Shown: positions 25,501-40,500 of the stretch, piece by piece
How positions within the stretch are numbered: position 1 is the first letter of the stretch
How the letters are laid out: every line of letters begins with the position of its first letter
Source: Acanthaster planci
Lineage: Eukaryota; Echinodermata; Asteroidea; Valvatida; Acanthasteridae
Assembly: GCF_001949145.1 (NCBI RefSeq)
Contig: NW_019091380.1
Span: 3,275,617 to 3,337,826, forward strand
Length of the DNA: 62,210 bases
Direction: 5' to 3'
Translations under genes and position numbers: made by a program
The notes under the pieces: model-generated
What the model was told of the DNA's origin: nothing
The model's input: only the letters and a program-made list of their open reading frames with translations
Database searches by the model: none

Positions 25501-28500
25501 CCTCCCACATGATTTTGAAGTATAGGCCAGCTAGGCTTGAAATGAATGAGCCACTCGAATTTATTTTCTATTTTCCAACAACACTTTCATGTCTTCCAGA
25601 TTGATTTGCTTGTCAGTTCAGTGGATGAGCTTTGATTCTGACACTTGAGGAAAAACCATGACCAAATTGCTGTATGGTACGACTCTACATTTGCAACCTT
25701 TTCCTTTTTGTCTGGGTGAATCGCAACCAACTAAACCCTAAAATTGATGCAGGACAGGAGTAAACTTCATTATCTGGTTGATTTCTACCTGGCATCATGG
25801 AAGCAATTTATTGACGTAATTAGGCCTCGTGACTGCCATATGTTGAAAACTTGATGAGTTTTCAGGACGAATGCGAGAAATATGATAATCAAGAAATGCT
25901 AGTATTGTTACATTTCCCACGATGAATTGGATAAAAACGAGAAAATATGCGGTGTTGTCATTTTATGAGCAACTGTCACCTATAGAGACAGGAAAGATTT
26001 AGTGTGTTTATGTTGACAGTAATACGGATAATGTGAATCGATAAATAATCGAGCGAGTGAGCTTTTGGAGTGGTATGTAAACCCACTCAAAAAGGTTATG
26101 ATTATTTTCAACGAGGCCAGCTAGAAGCCACTATTGTGATGTGACCGCGCTCATGGACAGGTACGCGCGTTAAATGCCTCTTCAACCGATCCGCACCGAG
26201 CGGGACGAAGAGAGGGCGCAATTTTCCTAGCAACGGAAACGGAGGTGTGACCACAGACATAAATAACCCATGTGACCATATTATTATAAACGCATCAGCC
26301 TCGCTCCCATGGGTACGATCTTGCCGCGTCATGATGCTTCTTACCAAACCCGTGGGTTTGTATAATTTTAACACGCTACGAAACGGATATTTAAATTAAG
26401 GCTTAAGTCAGTGTGTTTGAGTACAATGCAGATTTACGCGTGTGTGACATGCAGGAGAATACGTAGGCGTGAGAGTGCGGCTTTTGAAATACACACGCAG
26501 TTGACTTTTACGTTCTTGTATATTCATCCTGAATAGCCAGTCAGGGTCTTTTTCGTATTCTACACAACCAAGGGTTAGTGAAGGAACGCACACGCAGCCC
26601 ATGGAGTCGAGGTTGATGTAAACTGCGATCAATGCATGTAATTCTATGTGCAGTGTATGTGCAATGGGCGTGGTTTCAACGGAAGTGACGTCACACTTAC
26701 AAACCGGATACAAATACTGGTAATGTATGCACTTTACGCGCAGTGCGCATTAAACGCGATTATACGCGCTACCATCCATCGTTTTGCCAATAGAGTACCG
26801 AAGTGTGACGTCACTGTGAACCAGAAAGTGCAGTGCAAACAAATGGAGTACGCGCGCGTGTTGGTTCACGCGCTGGTTCTCGCGCTAATGCTTTTTACGC
26901 ACTATTTTTTTTAAAGTAAGACGCTATATCGAGAATAAATTATTAGTATTTTTATGTGTATATGGGTGTGACTTGCCCATTGACACTGATCTCCATTATA
27001 ATGGAGATAAACAGACTTGCCTCAGGCCCAGTTTGAAGCACGGACGCGTGTGATGCATTCTATCGCAGTAAAGGTTTCTCCTCGGAATTAGTCTTTGAGA
27101 AGACAACTCTGTCATTTGAATAATACTTTGTCTCGATAGAAGATGTCATCATTTTCTTCAAGAAGTTGCATATAACATAAAAGCCGTGCTTGAATTGAGT
27201 TGAATTTGTTGTACATTGTCCCCTGGAAAAGGAGAGCTTTCCGAAATCGGCACAGGCCATTTGTGATATAATCGACTGCCTTTCGCACGGATGCTTCGAA
27301 TGGCTTGAATCATTTGAAACACCACTGTGTTCGTGACTATCCAACTTAATCGTAAATGTAAGTCTGCTCTCATACCCCGCTAGTCTTCAAGGGGAGCGTG
27401 CGTTTCTTTCATAAAAGGCAATCAGACAAAGTTGAGAAAAGTCCATGGTGCAAAGTCCATACAGGACCGGCGCCAGCCCCGCCGTCGAAATCGATCGCGA
27501 CGTCCTCACCCATGCCTGAATAAAAAATGTTTCCCCTTCGTGCATGGTTAGGAGATAGTCGATAGCGTCACGTGACGAATGTCTGAGAATTCAAATTGCC
27601 GCGTGATGTGAGACTGTGAAGGGAGAAACGAGGCGTGCACGTGCCGCGTGAATACGTAATCGCATTAAAGTGTATAAAACCCAAGGTCTTTGACCAACAG
27701 GAGGTTGTCAGGTGTGTCTATGGCATCAATAGGTAAGAGACAACGCGTGGACCATAAAAACAATGAATTTCCGTTTGATAATGAATGAAAACTTTAAATG
27801 TTGGCAATAAATATGCTCACCAACCATTGATCGGTCCACAGATAAAATTGCAAATAACAATTGTTGACTATATACGTAGCACCTGTAGTATTAAATCGTG
27901 AAGCTAATAAGGAAACTGCGGTAGGGGCTCCTCAAATAACACTGATAGGCCTATGAAGCACAAGTGAGACAGGTCATGGTCACTTCGCTTGTTGGTGAAT
28001 ACCTTCTTAGAAATTGGAAGGCCTTTTAAAACACCGTTCGCGTTAAAGCAGAGGTGGTATTTCTTCAAGAGCGAAGCGACAGGTATTTCCCCAAGGAGCC
28101 TCATTCTATGAATGCCTGTTACATGTATTTGATCTCTAATCCACATGGTAATTCTTTGCAAAGACCTTTCCCATATAACTTCTAAAATAATTATATTTTT
28201 TTATTACTTTTGACCACTCGTCTCCCTTTTCATACCTGTAGCTTACGAGAACGATATTTCGGGGGTGGGTGGGTTTTCTGACTTTTTTGTTAATTAGAGG
28301 TTATTTTGTCGAACTATTAATGATTAGTTTGCACCTCTGACACACATTGGTTCTACATCTGATGTTCACTTTTTGAATAATATTGCTATAGACTCTTTTT
28401 CTGTCAGCCCTGATTTTTTCTCGACTTTCAGTTTTGATTTGGCTTTAACTTTGAGAAGACTGTCGGAGTAGTTCAACCGAGGACGACAGAATTCGTCAGT

Positions 28501-31500
28501 GTGATATAGAGTTAACCGAAAAACAGGCTTGGGTGAGGTTTGTATGCAGGGAGATATCAATCCACAGTGGCCTATACTTGATCCATTATTTAAGTTGAGT
28601 AGGTGCAAGACCATATAAACATATAGAATACAGCGTGTACCGCCTTGGGGTAGATCACTGACGTAGACTCCTTCTCACTCACTGCTGTGCTGCATCCTCT
28701 TTAATGTCTCAGTTGCCAGCCGGATGTGGGAGGATCTATTGACAAATCTTAATCCTGTCCGGGAGGTAAAAGATGCGGACACGGCACTCAGAGAGGTACT
28801 TCCGCAGGTTGTGGTTTCTCCACCGCTGCGATACTGCATTAAATGTTCCGTCATGTGTCTTTCTTCAGCAAAAATTGCATGGAGTCGGCGCCTGTAGGAC
28901 CAGACCAAATGGAATATGTTGTCAGTAGCAAATCTTGTAGATGGGTTGGGCTGTTAACATCACTTGACCTATATACAGTCACACTTGGTAGTTCAGCAAA
29001 TATATAGACTTGCATTGTTATGGGACCAACACTGCCAGTTAATAAGGTAAAGACGATAGGAAAATGCTATTTGAATGGAAAAAAATCGTCCTGACCTCAC
29101 TATAACTGGTCGGTAAAACTCCACCAATCTTTGGGACGAATTTTCTGAGAGTAAACAGTTGATATTTTGATAAATGTAAGGCAACATATTGCTTTTTTGA
29201 TCAGCATTGCCGTTTTATGTACATCAAACCTGTTCCACTTTTGTCAGAATCCTCGCAAGTCAAGCGATAATTGATTGTAGGTCGAACTATACCGGTAATT
29301 AGTGGTCGCAGTATACATAAATTGGTTAGCTTAATACCTAAAACAGTTTCAGCCTGTCGAAGACCAGTAATTGTAAGCAAGCGTAACTTAGCTTGCCTTG
29401 TTCATGCTGTGGGATACTACAGCAACGAAAGTAGGCCTTTTTATGTCAGATCAGGATTTCAGGCTTTTGCAATGTTCAGATAACATGTAAAACTTTATAT
29501 CATGATGCCATTTTTGTCTTTCCCCCTTTATACCAAATGACGAAATTAACTAAACTTTACATATTGATTAAAGGACACAGACTATACTTTCTTCTAGCCC
29601 AAGTTGATTGTATTGCTTTCAATGGATAGAGAAACAAGATGGCTGCCCCATGATAAAGCCGTATATTGGTACCACTCACATGTGTCAACTTCATACTTGT
29701 TCTTATAAACTTCAGGCTAAAATGTCTGAGCCCCACCTACACCCCTGTATTTTGAGTCTAAAGCCAGGACATTTCTTATGCCGCCCCGTGCATGCGTGCT
29801 TCAAGCATGACTTTCACATATTTGAACCGTTTAGGAAAACGCACTTAGGTATTTCTTAACACTGAGAGCTCCTCGTGTACCAATGTCCGAAGGTGGTTTA
29901 TACTTTGTTGTCCCATGATATTGCGCTAAACTGACAAAGAATGTTCTGAGAGATCACTATGTAATCACAGTGCGACGGCAGGTGTTACAGACTAAAAGCT
30001 CACAGGCAAGTGAGTGGCTTTTCCGCTCTGAGGTATATCTACTGCTCTGCGCATTTTCTACACGAGATGTCCGAGTCCACCTCCATTAACCTACTTCCGT
30101 GTGAATCGGCGGATACACGAGATTGTGTGAAAATGCGACGTGTCGGGATCTCCCCCGCCCCTTCGAGACACCCCAGCTGGCCATCCGGGTGTAATCTTGG
30201 TGCCAAAAACCCTATCCTCTTGACCAACCCTCGGGGGTCCACTCTGAAACCCAATCCTGAAATTATCAGGAATTCGACCCAGTTTTGCAGAGGAAGATGG
30301 GCCTTTCTGCGACGTCAGTTTTGATCTGATCTGACCTGGCACTTCTAGCATTGAGAACGCACACAATCAGCATCAGGCCAAGCGATGACTGTCATTATCA
30401 ATTGTTAAGGAGTAGTGTCGTGACTCCAAAATTGGACTTAGCTGTTTTGACTTGAATTTTCATTCGACACGAATCCGGTTGTTGAAGTCCACGAATGCTT
30501 GACCCATCGTGGAGTCAACTTTGCTGCAATCTAACCGGGAATTAGCAAACTGAAGGTTAAGGTGATGCTCGTTACACTTTAGCGCCAATTAATTCTTGCC
30601 AATTTGGAGCATAGAAATCTGACTGTGAATTGTGCTAATTGGGAGAAACTTTAGGTGCCTGTTCATGCGAGTTACAGTGTAGCATTTCAATGTGTATTCC
30701 AAATCAGAACGTGCAGTTTGTCCGCTGACAATAATGTGACACCAAACTGATAGATTATAGAGGTGTATGTAGGCCTTGGCCTACTTTTCACGGGAAAAAA
30801 CATATTTGACCTAGTTGTTAGCCAATGTTTTCTTGCTAGCCAGTGACGTTTACCTTTAAAGTTGTATGATTTTTTTAGGCCCCAAATGATCAGTTACAGC
30901 CGGATGGGCTACCCTCATTAAAGATAGTTAAATAAATAAATACATCAATAAATCAATAAATAAATAAATACATAAATAAATCAATAAATAACTGTTCTTG
31001 TGTCCAGGCTCCATTGGAAAACAATGTTTTACCAAAAGGGTAATGAGCGAAATAAGAACAGAACAAGACAATAACTTAAGAATAAAACTGAGAGGAGACG
31101 CAGAGAGGCCTCGTGAATTTGAAGGACTCTGAGCGACACACTTGTTCCCGTTATCTTCGCTCTACGCGCCAGAATGGAAGTAGACGCAAAATGCAAGGGA
31201 GCGATCTGTCCCACTCTTATCAAATATTTGTCGCGTGTAAAATCCTTATCTAAATACGCTGTACATGTACTTCAAATATTTCGAGTGGTTCAATCAGCCT
31301 CCCCCCTGCTGTTAATGTCCTCGTTCTAAATGTGCAAGGAGCAGACACCTTCACGAACGGGTTCTTCTGGGTGATTTACGGTTGGCATGCATATTGAAAT
31401 TGCATATTCACACGGTGTAGGATTACGACAGTTCCAACCCAATCCCACTGAACTGAATCTCCCTATTGGAACACGTGCACACTGCGTGAAACAGTATCCA

Positions 31501-34500
31501 CTCAAGGAGAGGCTTCCAATTTCGCGGCAAAAGGAGTAGTGTTGCCGGATGGATGTCTTTTCATTTTTCTTTTCTTTCTTTTTTTCGGTTATTAAAGGAT
31601 TTCAATTTCTCGCATTGCGAAGTTATTTGTGAGGATTGGTAGAAATGCGATCATCCAAGCGGCGGAGCCGGTAGCGGCATTACCGCGAGAACGTGTTTGG
31701 TGCAGCTCCGTGTTTCTCGCCCAGTTGGGCGCTTTTAAACTTCATAGCGTTGCCACATTCCAATAGCCGAGCAGTGATCCTTGTTTTTCAACTGCCAGAA
31801 CTGAGTTGGAAAACTCGTCTTTTGTTTCTTTAATAGGGTGTGGGAATTATCATTGAAGGGATTATTTTGCTATGCCTTGTGCTTACAGTATTCAAGTTAA
31901 AAACACTCACAACACCTTGTGCTTGATTGAACAAATCAGAGCCAGGAAATGTACTGCGGAACTGTGACACAGTGTCCTGTTTAGGCTTTGATGGTGTAAA
32001 ATTGTTCTGTTCATTGTAAAAACTGCGGTACTGAATTAACACCCCGTTATGTTAATCGTAGAGTATAATATACCAAAAGATGTTTTACAGTGTAGTTGTT
32101 AATTTCTATACAATTTATTTATCGTTAAAAAAGTAATTAATTTGAGATACCACTCAAATGGTATCTGTCAGTTTGATATGTGGTTGCTTAATTCAGATGC
32201 TTCTTAGGTTGGAGTCGATTAAACAACGTACAGTGAAAGGTAAAGGACGAATGAGTAACTAGCATTTAAATACTTGTTGGCCGAATGATCTCTGGAGTTT
32301 GAATTTGCCGACATAAATTTCCTGTTTTCTCCAAAATGCCAGCATGCCCAATTAAACATCGTATAAACCATACACATCACGGTACACATGAGTCATTCTA
32401 TAAACTACACGCATGCGTCCAATTTTTCACCGTCTCATCTCGCATCTGGCATGTGCCTTTTTATGTTTAGAACTTCTTTATAGTTTCCAAGAGTGACTAA
32501 GCAGTGCATATTACCTGCCAAACAAATAAAATAAATTGAAATCAATTTCAGTGATGTACTCGTTGTCAGGTTTACAGGGAAAGTGTAACAGGGGCGGGAA
32601 AATATCACACGCCGGACCCCCGATTTATTCCATGGCCCATGTAGTAATTCTTCCCATTCTGTTTTTGTACTATCGCAAAATCCCTGTATCCGCATGCACT
32701 AAGTATTAGTGCCTAGTCTTGGAGGCGTATACCTCCACAGATCTTTAGACAGAGTTCAGCCACTTCCAGTAGCAGACGAAAATGACGTCGCCTACGGCAC
32801 CCACCTCCAGATTCTCATTTACCTGCTGTCCCCTCTGACTAGAACGGAAAGCAATTCGGCCCAAGCTCGACTGTAATAACATCATACATGTCCTGGGTCT
32901 GTGTACTCTGCCCATGTTATTCTTCAGTCCGCGTCCAACATCCCAGGCTTGTTATTCCAGCTTAATGTGTTCCGTCTACCAGAGTACCTGAGTAGGTATA
33001 ATCAGTGCAGAATCACACACTAATAATCCATTTATACCTACACAAGGCTTGCATCATCCGCCATCCGATGGTAATTGGGCTCCAGCAAAATGAGGGGAAA
33101 ATGGTCCTACTCAAACTTAACGCAATTCTTACTCATACATTTTATTTAAAGTGTTCTTATACAGGATAGAATGATTGCTACATCCCCCTACTTTTTTACT
33201 GTGAATTTACAAAGTCGACGAACCTTAAAGTAGCTTCGGTCGCGTAGGAGTAGACATCTGCACGGCGACCGGCTGCAACAGCTGATAGCCGCTATGGAGG
33301 CATGAGAGCACGTGCCCCTGTTGAAGATCTGATGCTCCCCCCTGGTCCCCCGCTCACTTATTAGAGAGGAAAAAAATCTTGTGATTGTCTTCCTTTTTTC
33401 GGCAGCATTTTACTTGCGACAGAACCCCACTGAGTGCCCCCTCCAGGGGATCCAAATGCTCCCTGCCAAACCGTGCCACAATTACGCCACTACTGTTAAC
33501 CAATCAACGTGCAGCCAAGGCTTGGTTGTATTTTGAACAGATGGATCTCATTGGCTGGCACGAATGGTGATACTGCACAAAACTCACTGTTTTTATTTGC
33601 ACTAATGGAAATTTGAAAAAATACTCTAAAGTAACTGCTGAGCTTTTTCTGAGTATTTTTCCAAACAATAGTATTTATGTACTTTTCGAAGACCCATTTC
33701 AGTCTGTTACGTCCACATTTTCAGCTTTCGCTATTACAGATGCCCACTTTAATTTTCCATTACGCAGAGGATACATCCTCTTTCTGTCGTTACTGCGTGA
33801 GGTGTTAGGAATCTTTGGTTCGGTGGAGGCTTTCTTGTGCGACCCGTTAACATTCTGCGTGCATACTAGAATGCTATATTACGCTCAGGAGAATCGATTG
33901 AGGGAAAATGTTAACCGAATCACTGATCGACACCTGCACAATGGGGGTCGGCGAATTCTGGTGAACTCCAATCGAGTGTAAATCGGGAAAATTTAATTGA
34001 AAATTTTAAGGAGGCTGCATACCTACCGATGGTAATATTCTCCACCATGTGGGCAGACAACTGCCAAGGGAAATCACTGTTTTTCGTACGAACTTACTCA
34101 CTGTAAAAACAACGTTTAGGTTTAAACATTTTTTGGACCTACCTTTTTAGCACGTTTTACCCATGTTAATTGAAACGTGTTTAGAAATGTGTTTAAATGT
34201 TGAAGGCTTTCATGGTACCTGTTCAACTTTTTGAAATCCACTTCTATATAGCATTTAAACACATTCCTAATCGCTTAACAATAAACGGGTCGTGGGTTAA
34301 ACATATCTTTAAAAAAATAGGTATAAAGTGTTTAGAAATGTGTTTAATCTCCAAGCGCCATGAATAGAACTATATAATGTTGGTAGAAGCAAGCCTTTTA
34401 AAAGATAATGACATTGTAGCTCAGGGCCAGTGAAGGCAATTTGGTATGAAACGAGGCTTTTTAAATACCCATAAAGATGTGTGATTACAAATGATCAAAG

Positions 34501-37500
34501 TGTATGCTCAAATGACCAATTAGTGCATTACCTGCTTAACTGAGCTGTAATCGATTATAAAGAGGAAGTTGATGAACTGAATTGATTTGTCCCAAACCAG
34601 ACATGCAGACGTCGCAAAACAGGTCGGTGCGTTTTCTTTTACCAAATATTAACTTGATCGTCTCCATGAGTCCTGCTGGAAAACAAAAATTAAGAAAACG
34701 TGTAGACTGACAATGACAAGAAAAAACCCCGTCTGCACTACTTGGTGAGGCCACACATTTTACAGCCCAGGTTAGCTATGTTTTGACAAGTTCAAGCCCA
34801 AGTGATATTGACAGGGAAAAGTTGACCTGGATTGTTGAGCGGATTGGCTGGCGTTTGGGCATATGGGCTGCGTTTGCAATCCTACTTTCTGAAGCCCTGC
34901 AGAGTCTTTGGTAAGACACGTTAGTAACGCTATAGGGTTCTGGAATTTACAGTTCACATTCGATGAACGAATTCAAACACCATTCACAGTGACGTCAAAA
35001 CGCACAGCTTCTTTGTCTCTGTTCGCATTCGCGACGTACTTGAACACTGGGAAGGAGAAACTTCTTGTTCAATCTCAAGCAGTTGAATAAAAGTAATTTC
35101 GGTTAAGGGCTTCTGTAACTCAATAGTCCCGGATTTTTTCCCCTGCAGTGACAGCAATATCCGGGACCGACCCCTTGCTTGAACTCCTAACCCAAAATAA
35201 TAACTTGACTGAGCTTGGAAAGTGTATCTTCCTTTTTGGGATTCTTCCGGCTCTTATTAAAGACAGTTGCATGGCCTTAATGTGGGAGAGATTTTTTTCC
35301 TGTTCTTTCTCCACTTCAATTTAGACCCGCAAATCCAAAGAAGAGCAAAGTAAGTAATCACGACGAGGGAGTGCAGCAGGAGCGCTCCTCAGCGCGTTAT
35401 CCCGTGGGGACAGGCGAGCTTCCAGCCCCAATTTTGTCAGGCCGATTTTTACCGCTTCTGGTATACTGAGCGCAAGAAAAGTGGAAGTGCGAATAAGCTA
35501 ACACTGAGGTTCCTCTGGAGAGACATTTTGTAGCTGAAATGCTCTTTGAAGGATCCGGAGCCTTCTGGTAGTTAATGATACATGGAAAAAGCTTTGCCCG
35601 CGACAAAAATATCAGTTCTGTCCTTCCCCGTGGATATTGTGGCTTCTCGCTGCCACTTTTGGTAAACGGAAGTCAGTATTTAACACCCTTTCGGGACTTT
35701 AAGCGTCTATCAGAGGTTACTCCACCTTGGCGGGAAAAAAGAAAGAATCCTCTACTCGAACAACTTTTGAAAATGAGGGATTTGTAATCTAGCAATCCAC
35801 TTTTAATTAAAGTTGAATGCAGATAGGCCTGTCCAGTATGAGCCCCGAGCTGGACAAAGAGAGGGCACAATTTTCCTAGCAACGCAGGCTGCTTTTGTAG
35901 GAATTGCGCTTAGTTGGTTCACAAGCACGCACGCATCACGGTCGCGTCGCTACCAACAAAATAAGCACCCCCGACCAAAATGACTCTTTTCAACCGATTG
36001 GGGGTTCGTCTTCTTGAGGCGGATTAAGTTGAGTACTTAGCTCATGACCCTCTTTCAAACCTGCACTTATATTGCAAGTTGAAAACAGAAACTTTTATTC
36101 GGTAGACTTAGTGCGACATATAGTACCCCCCTCAGGCATAACTTGTTGAGAAAATGTAGGCTAAGTGAACTCGATCGGGCTTGCATGGATGACTCGTACC
36201 TACTTATGACTTGTATCAGAATTTGATGGCATGGTGGAGAGTGCCACCACAAGTGACAGCATCGCCAACCGAAATCCCGAGGGATAATACTTGTAATGGG
36301 TTATCATAATGCCAACCTGTGCGTTTGTGAGTTGCATGCTCAATATCTTGAAAGTTTCCCTCAAGTTATCTAAAGAGTGGAGACATGCAGCAGCAGCCAT
36401 TATCCCGGAGATTGAACTCACAAACAGCATCACATGCAGTACTCTTTTTCCACTCCAATTTTTTTACACTATCCTTGAAAGATTTATGTCTTATAAACGG
36501 ATCTGACTGTGTTTGTGGCAATGAATTAACGTGTACTAAGTTTTTGCAAGAGTCTTATCGAAACTGCTGCCTCAATCCTCAACCCCCCCCAAAAAAAACC
36601 TGATAAAGAGGCATCGTGTTTGTTTTTACCACTGGTGCAAATTTATAAACATTCCAGGTAACGCAGTCTTCCAAAGAATCCTCTTCTAGTGAATCTCACA
36701 TTGAGTGGAGCCGCTGCTGTAGAAGCAAAATGTTTACAGTCAAAACACCTCAGCATTTTGCCACTTGATTAATTACACCTGCCACGGTGACTTCCGCGTG
36801 AGAGAACGACCTTCCGCCTCAGCCGACGGCGGCGATTTCATTCCGATAAAAAGACATAAGTCCGGAAGATTTGCATTTATATCTGACACACGCGTGACTT
36901 CTATATCATTCTTTCAAAGAAGACATCACATTTCCCCTCCTTCTGGATTTGATCCCCGTCTACGAATTCAAATTACTTTTGAATTCTGCATTGCACCTCT
37001 CACATAGCTTTTCTTGTCATTAATCTTTTCCGCCACTTCCATGTAAATGATGTCAATTCGTTTGAGGGTATTCATCACTTACAGCTATAGAAAAAACAAG
37101 CGTGTGTATGACAGGCCTTACTGCTGACAGATGTAAATGGCTCATTGCTGTTTCACTCATTTATTTTTCTTAAAACATGTCTTCCGGTCAGATCCGTTCA
37201 GGACCGTCCCAGGGTCAATTAGAAAATTAAACGCTACAATGACGCACACAGAAAATCGAATTCGTAGTAGACCTAGTACCCCCTCTGTCCACCGTTGCCC
37301 CACCCCTGAAAATCCACCCTTCGCTTCCCCATCACCAGTAACGATGAATATTTTCATGATGGCACTAGCTGATGTGCAAAGCATCCAAACACATGTGCAA
37401 AGGTTTCATTAAGGCAGAAGATATTGAATGAGGTTAGTCTTGCCGCCAGGCTGTCTGCTGTGATGAGCGAGACGCCTTCTTTCCCAGGGATATCCTCCTT

Positions 37501-40500
37501 GTGGCTTTGTATTCATTTTAAGAAATTTACTTAGATGACTCCACCCTTTGGCGCAGCTTTGCGATGAATTTACCAGTCACACCAAGGCGTTAAAATAGTA
37601 TTCAGGTTGACAAAACAGGAGTTCTCAGGACATCCTTATATAAAAACACACATTTTAATAATATTTCTTTGTTTGCACTTGTCTGCCTTTTATTATGCAT
37701 TCTAGTCAACTGCTTGTGGAAATATCCGGTGAGGTTCCCGTGAATGGCTAACTGCCTCGCTCAAAGTAAAGGAACAAGGATGCCGTTTCAATTCAATCAT
37801 TCAATTCACATCTGATCCCCAGGCCTTCACGCAGTATATACTCAATTGTTGAACGTGAAGCGCGAAGTAATCGTGTGTTTGTCCAACACTTCTCATTGAC
37901 TGACGAGGTTATGAAGAGTCAAAGAGGTCGTGAGGCTACTCGGTCTGGACCATGTCCGCCGGATTATGAAGACAGCGGTCGATTAAGCGCGCGGAGCCCG
38001 AAATTTGAGAGCGAGGGCAGTGGTTTAAAGTGTAACCGCAATGAATTTTTCTTAGACACAATTTTTCTGCAATTTTGTACTCTTCTTCAATGTATGAAAA
38101 CTCTTTTACACTTCCATTTGGATAAATGCATTGAAAAGTAACTTTTTAACGGTCACTTAAAAATGTAGTCTGGATACCAGACCCAATGATTCTAACTACT
38201 CTACAAAGCAAAAAAAAAAAAAAACAAACAAAAAACAAAAAAGGAAATGGACTTGCAACGCTTTTGTATGAAAAAGAAGCCAACCAGCGGCCATTTTACC
38301 GAGCCGGATACAAAGTGTAGGTTGGCTCCCTTCTATTGACGTCAGGAAGAACAAAGGCGGGTATTGCCTGGAAAGCTTTGTATTCGGCTCGGTAAAATGG
38401 CCACGAGTGGATACGATGACTCTGTAAGCTGATTAAGGGCATTGCGAGTCCAGATTTTATTATACACGTCCTTGTCGGTATCACCAAATGTCCACGTGAC
38501 CAAGACTGGAGGAATTCCTCCAGTTTTCTGGAAATATCCGAAATATTCCGAAGTCGTCCCGTCTATATTTGGCATGCGCATGTTCGGATGGTACCGTTCA
38601 TGTTCAGTTATTCCCGGCCGGGTAGGTAGACTGGCTGCCAAACGTAAACTCCCGTATCCTAATGGCAGCTGTTGATCCGACAACATTTGACTTTATACCC
38701 TGAAATCGAAGGTTGCCTTGCCCGAAATGCAAAGATAACTTCCTTTGACCAATGCAGGTTTGATGCCTGAAATATGCTCTCACTGTGGATACACTTGCAG
38801 TATTGCCTACTGGATATGGGAAAAGGGTCACTTGAGATGTTGCTACTGATGAATTCGAAAACACCCGGACTCTCAACTTGTGACCCCTGACCCTTGCTTC
38901 ATCTGTGGGTGATGCCTGACGTAAGATTTTTTTATCAAGAGTTGTCAGGGTACAGTCCACTAATTCAAGCCCCATTGAAAACAGTGTAAAATCAGCACCG
39001 TTCAGGGCCCAATAGCATGCACGCCAACATCCCTGAAATTTCTGAAACACAAATAAAATTCTTGTCTGGTCACTTATCTTTCAATTTCTTTAAAAGATAC
39101 TGTGGGGGCACTTTTAATGCTAATGAGCTGGTCAAAAATTCTCTATTGAATTAGTGGTCTGCGACCGTCAGGGAAACTTTGGGCAGAGGACCAGCCTATT
39201 AAAAATACCCATACTTACCTGGACGACTGAGGGCGCTGTTGCTGTGATGTCACCAAGGGAAGACAAAGTTCATTGCATAGGATTGTCTGTTAAAATTGTG
39301 AACCCAGAAGTTACGAACTGAAGACATTTCCGAGAAAGGGACTGGTGTCACGTATTGCACTGCGCGTAAACAACAATGCATTATAAAAGAGAAAATGTAG
39401 TCCTGTAAAATCTACAAAAATGTAGGATTGTTTTGTGTCCTGACCAATGTAAAATCTAGGCTTTCTTCCTGGGATGACATCACAGTTTTGCTCATGGATA
39501 TGGATACTCTTTAGCATAAAAACCCCAAAATGAAGTACAATACTCTTGAAAATAGTGACACAAAAGTTGCAAATAAAATTAACTGAGATACCAGGTGCAT
39601 TTTGAAGGTTCATATAAAACAAATTGGTTGCAGTTACCCTTTACAGACCCCGATGCAGGCTATAGTGTGTACCATGCAAGATGGACTTACCACTGTAATT
39701 TAAGGTCAGAAACTCTTCTCTGTCTGTATGAGTTAGTAGACTCAGTTTAGTTGATAGCGCATTAGAAAGTCAGGAGACACTCATACTCATTAATGTATGT
39801 CTCAGTGGATTTAAAGATCATTATTTTGGTTTTTTTTTTTAAAGTGACTTTCCATACCAAATTGACCAAATTTAAAACCTGCCTGCCCTTTATACCAAAA
39901 TTTATACCAACGATAATTTAAAAGTGTGAGGTGAAGGTAGGAGTAGGTGGTGCGTTAAGAATACCGTCTCGCTGATTTTCTGTATAAAGATTGGTTTGGA
40001 AGAGTTGAATGATAAAAATGCTCTCATTTGGCTTTGCACCGTGTTTTCAAATGACTTATAACTTCGAGAGCTATATTATCAACCTGAGCCCTTTGCTGTG
40101 AAACTCGACGCCCCTGTCGGGAGTCATGGGCTTGACGGCAATCGATCTCGGCCGATGTTGTCGCTTTAAACACGGTGTGCAGTTAAACGGAACTGCTACC
40201 GATATGACACAGACAGGGCTTTATCAGCCTTCCTCGATCCCCATCGGGGAAAGTGGTAAGTGCTATATTTTCCCGCGGTGCATGTTTGAGCGCTCGATCC
40301 GGGGGACTTTATTCCATGGTTTTATGGGCCTGGATACACCTGAACGCGTCCAACACGGCCGAAGGTTGTTCCATCGATCTATGTTTGCTAAGAAACATCA
40401 GCACATTCACGCACGAAACGCCCGTCATTTGGAATGACTAGGCACTAAAACCCCTGCTAAGACGACCGCATGGTATGTTTCCCTTGCCGAAGTCATATCG

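Noticed and set aside
30010-30366. Overlapping ORFs of 71-104 codons on both strands
   Set aside because: GC-richer DNA with few stop codons in several frames; no domain recognised in any frame.
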